Shown here one piece after another: positions 13,762 through 15,150 of a stretch of 15,150 nucleotides of DNA. A model generated the notes under the pieces. The model did no database searches and had not been told where the DNA came from. It saw only the letters and a list, made by a program, of their open reading frames with translations. Made by a program: the position numbers and the translations under genes. Numbering within the stretch: position 1 is the first letter of the stretch; the number at the start of each line of letters is the position of its first letter. The stretch comes from an uncultured Acidimicrobiales bacterium (GTDB lineage Bacteria > Actinomycetota > Acidimicrobiia > Acidimicrobiales > Aldehydirespiratoraceae). Where the stretch lies: assembly GCA_938091985.1 (NCBI GenBank), contig CALKOE010000497.1:1-15150 (forward strand), in the 5' to 3' direction.

Positions 13762-15150
13762 TCAGTCTTCGCGCTCGCCGAGAGCTTCGCGAAGGAACAC
13801 GAGCTGCACCAATAGCAAGTTCTCCGCCACCTCTTCCTGAGGGGTCATGTGGGTGACACCCGAGAGCGGAAGCACGGTGTGCGGTTGGCCGGCTTCGAGT
13901 AGCGCTCGCGAAAGCTGGAGTGTGTGGGCGGCGACGACATTGTCATCGGCCAGCCCGTGGATCAGCAGAAGCGGGGCGAGTGTTCCGGGGGCAAGCGCGG
14001 CGGCATCGGCGATGAGACCGCTGCGCTCGTAGTTCTCGGGCTCCTCATCCGGGTGGCCCAGGTATCGCTCTGTGTAGTGGGTGTCGTAGAGCCGCCAGTC
14101 GGTCACCGGCGCGCCGGCAACCGCGGCGTGGAAGATGTCGGGGCGCCGCAACACGGCGAGCGCGGCGAGGTAGCCGCCAAACGACCAACCCCTGATCGCG
14201 ACCCGACTCAGGTCGAGTCGGGGCTCGATCTCAGCCGCCGCGTGGAGCGCGTCGATCTGATCCTCCAGCACCGGCGCGGCAAGGTCACCGCGCACTTCCC
14301 GCTCGAACGCTGGTCCTCGACCGGGAGTCCCCCGTCCGTCGGTGACGAGAACCGCAAAGCCCTGATCGGCGAACCACTGCGAGGCGTGAAACAGCGAACG
14401 ACTTTGCTGAACCCGCTGTGCGTGCGGGCCGCCATACGGATCGAGCAACACCGGGAGGCGGGCGTCCTCGGCAACACGATCGGGAAGGAGGAGGGCAGTC
14501 GCGAGCTCTCGGTCGCCGAGCCGGAGGATCTTCATGTTGAGGTGACCCTCGGGTGTCTCCGACAAGTCGGTGATCTCCCCGACCGGAGCAGCGCCGACTC
14601 TCACGGCGGTCGTCGCACCATCGAAGGCAAGGCTCCGGCTCGTCAGCACCGTGGTGTCGCCGCCGGCCAGCAACGAATGCACACCCGGCTGGTCCGTGAT
14701 CCATTCGACCTCGCCGGTCCACGCGATGCGAGCGATCTGCACTGCGGTCGGCTCGCGAGATGCAGCGACGACGATCCCGTCGTCGCCTGTGGCGATCACC
14801 CGGCGAACCTGCACCCCATCGCCGGTCAGCGCTTCACCATCGACGCAGAGACGCCGCGCCGCGCCTCGGTCCTCCACGGTGACAAGACGACCCTCGTGGC
14901 GAGTCGGTGCTCCAGGAATCAGCTCGGTCCATTCATCATCGCTGAACCGGTAGCGCTCGCTGACCACGCCAGTCGCCGTGTCGACCGCGAGGACGGCTGT
15001 GGTTCGCTGCGACCGGTCCTGCACGGTGAGCCAGATTCCGTCGTCGTCCCACGCAGCCTGCGCGAGGTACTCCCACTCCTCCTCCATCGGCCAGGCGACG
15101 TCGATTCGGCCACCATCGAAGTCGACCACTGCAAGGCCCACGATGGCGTT
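13762..15150 (-). CDS. S9 family peptidase (DPP-IV/prolyl oligopeptidase-like), N-terminus cut by window edge
   Basis: A serine peptidase of clan SC. The visible 462 codons start inside the frame: the three codons upstream of GTG 15141 are open to the last base, so the gene continues beyond the window, and family members are about 600-750 aa. The N-terminal visible part looks like beta-propeller blades (VVDFDGGRIDVAWP, WDDDGIWLTVQD, TGDDGIVVAASREP). The C-terminal alpha/beta hydrolase holds the triad, numbered from GTG 15141: Ser320 in GWSFGG, Asp399 in HGLADDNV, His431 in SGVTH. Tyr236 in DPYGGP supplies the oxyanion-hole position. FSDDEW and HGLADDN favour the DPP-IV (S9B) branch, which trims X-Pro dipeptides from peptide N-termini. 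No signal can be judged. It is followed after 10 nt by the DUF1214 gene. Confidence 0.88.
   Translation of the reverse strand, partial: NAIVGLAVVDFDGGRIDVAWPMEEEWEYLAQAAWDDDGIWLTVQDRSQRTTAVLAVDTATGVVSERYRFSDDEWTELIPGAPTRHEGRLVTVEDRGAARRLCVDGEALTGDGVQVRRVIATGDDGIVVAASREPTAVQIARIAWTGEVEWITDQPGVHSLLAGGDTTVLTSRSLAFDGATTAVRVGAAPVGEITDLSETPEGHLNMKILRLGDRELATALLLPDRVAEDARLPVLLDPYGGPHAQRVQQSRSLFHASQWFADQGFAVLVTDGRGTPGRGPAFEREVRGDLAAPVLEDQIDALHAAAEIEPRLDLSRVAIRGWSFGGYLAALAVLRRPDIFHAAVAGAPVTDWRLYDTHYTERYLGHPDEEPENYERSGLIADAAALAPGTLAPLLLIHGLADDNVVAAHTLQLSRALLEAGQPHTVLPLSGVTHMTPQEEVAENLLLVQLVFLREALGERED

Noticed and set aside
1..15150. tRNA, rRNA, insertion sequence, CRISPR array or phage genes
   Set aside because: No cloverleaf-like tRNA segment, transposase motif, terminal inverted repeats with duplications, or repeat-spacer array was seen while reading both strands.

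Overview
The window is 15,150 bp of GC-rich, densely packed bacterial DNA. Strongly GC-ending codons, frequent GTG starts, 4-nt stop/start overlaps, a DUF2510 protein, a DUF2752 protein and a fused LivH-LivM permease all suggest a high-GC actinobacterium. Acidimicrobiia (Ilumatobacter-like) is my best guess, but it is an inference from style, not a search result.

Layout. (1) Positions 1-4545, plus strand: seven genes in a row, each joined to the next by a 4-nt ATGA or GTGA overlap. They are the 3' end of a TOBE (Mop) protein, modA, modB and modC for molybdate import, an SDR oxidoreductase, and the livG and livF ATPases of a branched-chain-amino-acid-type (HAAT) importer. (2) Positions 4563-5398, plus: two small membrane proteins, DUF2510/DUF4190 and DUF2752. 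(3) Positions 5405-8301, minus: an acyl-CoA ligase (AMP-forming) downstream of, and overlapping by 1 nt, a carotenoid-oxygenase-family dioxygenase. (4) Positions 8302-8399: a compact divergent promoter whose two candidate -35 boxes form a 13-bp palindrome. (5) Positions 8400-12358, plus: a lipoprotein substrate-binding protein, a fused LivH-LivM permease, and a TetR-family repressor overlapping the permease stop by 4 nt. (6) Positions 12359-12566: a 208-bp gap with a GC-rich hairpin and a possible 32-aa Cys-motif ORF. (7) Positions 12567-15150, minus: a DUF1214-type protein and, upstream of it, an S9 prolyl-oligopeptidase/DPP-IV-like peptidase cut by the window edge.

How the genes may work together. 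LivG/LivF and the binding protein/LivHM make up one complete HAAT importer split into two blocks. Between them lie a non-heme-iron dioxygenase of the carotenoid/stilbene cleavage family and a CoA ligase, with an SDR next to livG. The simplest reading is uptake and catabolism of a hydrophobic or aromatic substrate (apocarotenoid, stilbene or phenylpropanoid-like): import, oxidative double-bond cleavage to an aldehyde, redox conversion, CoA activation. The TetR protein would be the local sensor and the palindrome a plausible operator. This pathway is inference; the individual enzyme families are clear. The coupling of molybdate uptake genes to this set is the least expected part.
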